From: Hyphomicrobiales bacterium
GTDB taxonomy: Bacteria; Pseudomonadota; Alphaproteobacteria; Rhizobiales; Xanthobacteraceae
Length of the DNA: 7,015 nt
Direction of reading: 5' to 3'
Assembly: GCA_016210825.1 (NCBI GenBank)
Contig: JACQTM010000270.1
Location: 1 to 7,015, forward strand
Below the pieces are notes generated by a model. The model was given only the letters and a program-made list of their open reading frames with translations, made no database searches and was not told where the DNA came from. The translations under genes and the position numbers were made by a program. This document shows positions 5,715 through 7,015 of the stretch, one piece after another (position 1 is the stretch's first letter; each line of letters opens with the position of its first letter).

Positions 5715-6812
5715 ATGCTCGTTGACGCCAATCCGCAGAGCGCAGCGGCAGTAAACGTCACCGGCGCGATCCGCCAGGCGGCCAATGTTACCGGCGCCAG
5801 CTTTCAATATCTTCTTGCCACCGCTCAGGTCGAATCAGGGCTCAATCCCTCAGCCCGTGCCGCAACATCCTCGGCCGGCGGGCTTTTCCAGTTCATCGAG
5901 CAAACTTGGCTCGGCACGCTGAAAGAGGCGGGCCCAAGCCTTGGTTATGGCAGGTATGCCGATGCGATTACGCGTAACCAATCGGGGCGCTATGTGGTCA
6001 GCGACCCGGCGATAGCACGCACGATCCTCGATCTGCGCCAGGACGCCAAGGCCAACGCGCTGATGGCGGGTGTATTCACGCGCAGCAATGCGCTGAAGCT
6101 GCAGGCGACGCTCGGCCGGCAGGCGACGGACGGCGAACTCTACATGGCGCATTTCCTCGGCGCTGCGGGAGCCTCGCGGCTGCTCGAGACGGCCGCACAA
6201 AACCCGCAAGCGCGCGCCGCCGATCTGTTCCCGTATGGCGCACGCGCCAATCGTTCAATCTTTTACGACAAGCAGGGTCACGCCCGCAGCGTTGCGCAGG
6301 TGGCGCAGGTACTCAGCCATCGCTACGACGTCGCGGCTGCCGCGCACAATGTCGCACCAATAGCCGCGAATGCGGTGCGGCCAACAGCTCCAGTGCCGCC
6401 CGCGAAAATCGCTGAAGTTGCCCAAATCGCGCAAGTTGCTCGCGCCGCTCAAATCACCCAAGCCGCAAAGGTTGCATCCGGAATTCCTGCGGGCGAAACG
6501 GGCGCGCGCTCCGTGCCGGATCCAGCGGCGCTCGCGCGCGCGTATGAGGCGCTCGCGCGCGAGGCGCGAAAGACCGTGGCGCCGCCCGATACGACCGCAG
6601 CCTTCCGCGCGCTGGCGCGGTCCGACCGTCGCGAGCCGATCGCCCCAGTCGTGGTCAAGGTCTGGTCGGTGCACGCGCCGAAAAATGCGCCCACAGAGAC
6701 TTTCAATCAGCGCTTCTCCGCCGCGGAGCCGGGTGCGCGACTAAGCGACGGCCGTTTCAACCTGTTCGAGGATTTTGCCCCCAACGTGAAGCCGCTGTTC
6801 ACCGGCAGCTGA
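5715..6812 (+). CDS. SLT-type lytic transglycosylase with Ala/Gln-rich C-terminal region
   Basis: The 365-residue protein has an N-terminal soluble lytic transglycosylase domain (about 15-190). Such enzymes cleave the MurNAc-GlcNAc bond of peptidoglycan to 1,6-anhydroMurNAc. Motifs: 'ATAQVESGLNP' with catalytic E40, 'SSAGGLFQFIEQTWL' (52-66; the family usually has SSATGLFQF), and 'GELYMAHFLGAAGASRLL'. The C-terminal half is Ala/Pro/Gln-rich, with a repetitive stretch 'AEVAQIAQVARAAQITQAAK' at 233-252 that may form a helix or coiled coil. It ends in a conserved-looking 'DGRFNLFEDFAPNVKPLF'. No signal peptide is visible, so export by another route or a cytoplasmic pool must be considered. Upstream codons offer no alternative in-frame ATG, GTG or TTG nearby, and only a weak AAGG lies 12 bases before the ATG. 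It is divergent from the MaoC-like gene and may share control signals in 5583-5714. Confidence 0.9.
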   Translation: MLVDANPQSAAAVNVTGAIRQAANVTGASFQYLLATAQVESGLNPSARAATSSAGGLFQFIEQTWLGTLKEAGPSLGYGRYADAITRNQSGRYVVSDPAIARTILDLRQDAKANALMAGVFTRSNALKLQATLGRQATDGELYMAHFLGAAGASRLLETAAQNPQARAADLFPYGARANRSIFYDKQGHARSVAQVAQVLSHRYDVAAAAHNVAPIAANAVRPTAPVPPAKIAEVAQIAQVARAAQITQAAKVASGIPAGETGARSVPDPAALARAYEALAREARKTVAPPDTTAAFRALARSDRREPIAPVVVKVWSVHAPKNAPTETFNQRFSAAEPGARLSDGRFNLFEDFAPNVKPLFTGS

Positions 6813-6821
6813 GTTGGTCCG

Positions 6822-7014
6822 TCATCCTGAGAGCCTGGCCCGAAATGCAACGAGTCGATTCAATGGGTTACGACAAGGCAAGAAAACGAATGGCAATCAG
6901 AAAACTCGCGGGTGAGGGCCTCCAACGCGAAATTCCCGGCCGGCATACTGACCTCTTCCATCTTGTAACCGATTGATATCTCGGCTCGCATTTCGCGTCA
7001 GACTCTCAGGATGA
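6822..7014. repeat. Long imperfect inverted repeat (fold-back/MITE-like element)
   Basis: The left arm 6822-6873 and the reverse complement of the right arm 6963-7014 align without gaps over 52 positions with about 38 identities by hand count. The outer 12 bases (TCATCCTGAGAG) are perfect, 24 of the first 27 match, and an inner 'TCAAT-GGTTAC' block matches in 11 of 12. The 89-base centre (6874-6962) is not obviously paired. The element begins 9 bases after the lytic transglycosylase stop. Outer ends starting with a TCATCCTGAG-type sequence recall dispersed repeats of Rhizobiales genomes. The transcript could fold into a long hairpin and might also end transcription, though there is no U-tract. 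A target-site duplication cannot be judged because the window stops one base past the right end. No convincing gene is seen in the 203 bases from 6813 to the edge. Confidence 0.7.
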
Positions 7015-7015
7015 G

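Noticed and set aside
6255..6674. 139-codon minus-strand open frame opposite the transglycosylase tail
   Set aside because: It mirrors the repetitive Ala/Gln-rich coding sequence and has no recognisable motif or supported start.
6845..6991. 43-residue small proteins on both strands inside the terminal inverted repeat
   Set aside because: Their mirrored placement is explained by the near-palindrome, neither has a good ribosome-binding site, and neither resembles a known family, so they are not called as genes.

Overview
The window looks like chromosomal DNA of a high-GC alphaproteobacterium, most likely in the Rhizobiales/Hyphomicrobiales. This rests on the style of the HisI, CitE-like, MaoC-like and lytic transglycosylase proteins and on the GC-rich codon use of most genes. 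The genus cannot be fixed from the sequence alone.

Layout, left to right. Positions 1-390 hold the 5' part of a minus-strand gene for a small exported protein that runs off the left edge. It is divergent from hisI (473-883, plus), the histidine-biosynthesis phosphoribosyl-AMP cyclohydrolase. hisI converges, with a one-base gap, on a minus-strand CitE/HpcH-type CoA-ester lyase (885-1766). A 95-base divergent gap then leads into the standout gene of the window (1862-5071, plus). It encodes a 1069-residue protein with about seven N-terminal membrane segments, a patatin-like phospholipase domain and a C-terminal GH19 chitinase/lysozyme-like domain. A minus-strand MaoC-type hot-dog hydratase follows (5097-5582). 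Next is a plus-strand SLT-type lytic transglycosylase with an Ala/Gln-rich tail (5715-6812). The last ~200 bases carry no convincing gene but form a long imperfect inverted repeat (6822-7014).

How the genes may work together. The CitE-like lyase and the MaoC-like hydratase are on the same strand and belong to families that act in sequence on branched or dicarboxylic acyl-CoAs (mesaconyl/itaconyl/citramalyl/malyl-CoA chemistry). They look like partners now separated by the 3.2 kb patatin-GH19 gene, which lies on the other strand and is visibly richer in A/T. The fusion protein joins a putative lipid-cleaving domain to a putative peptidoglycan- or chitin-cleaving domain behind a membrane anchor. 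The positive-inside pattern predicts that both catalytic domains lie in the periplasm. With the neighbouring lytic transglycosylase, about 5 kb is dominated by envelope-active enzymes. A role in envelope remodelling, self-lysis, phage defence or antagonism is possible, but the sequence does not decide between them. No intergenic stretch exceeds about 200 bases, and no RNA genes, CRISPR array or complete IS element were seen.
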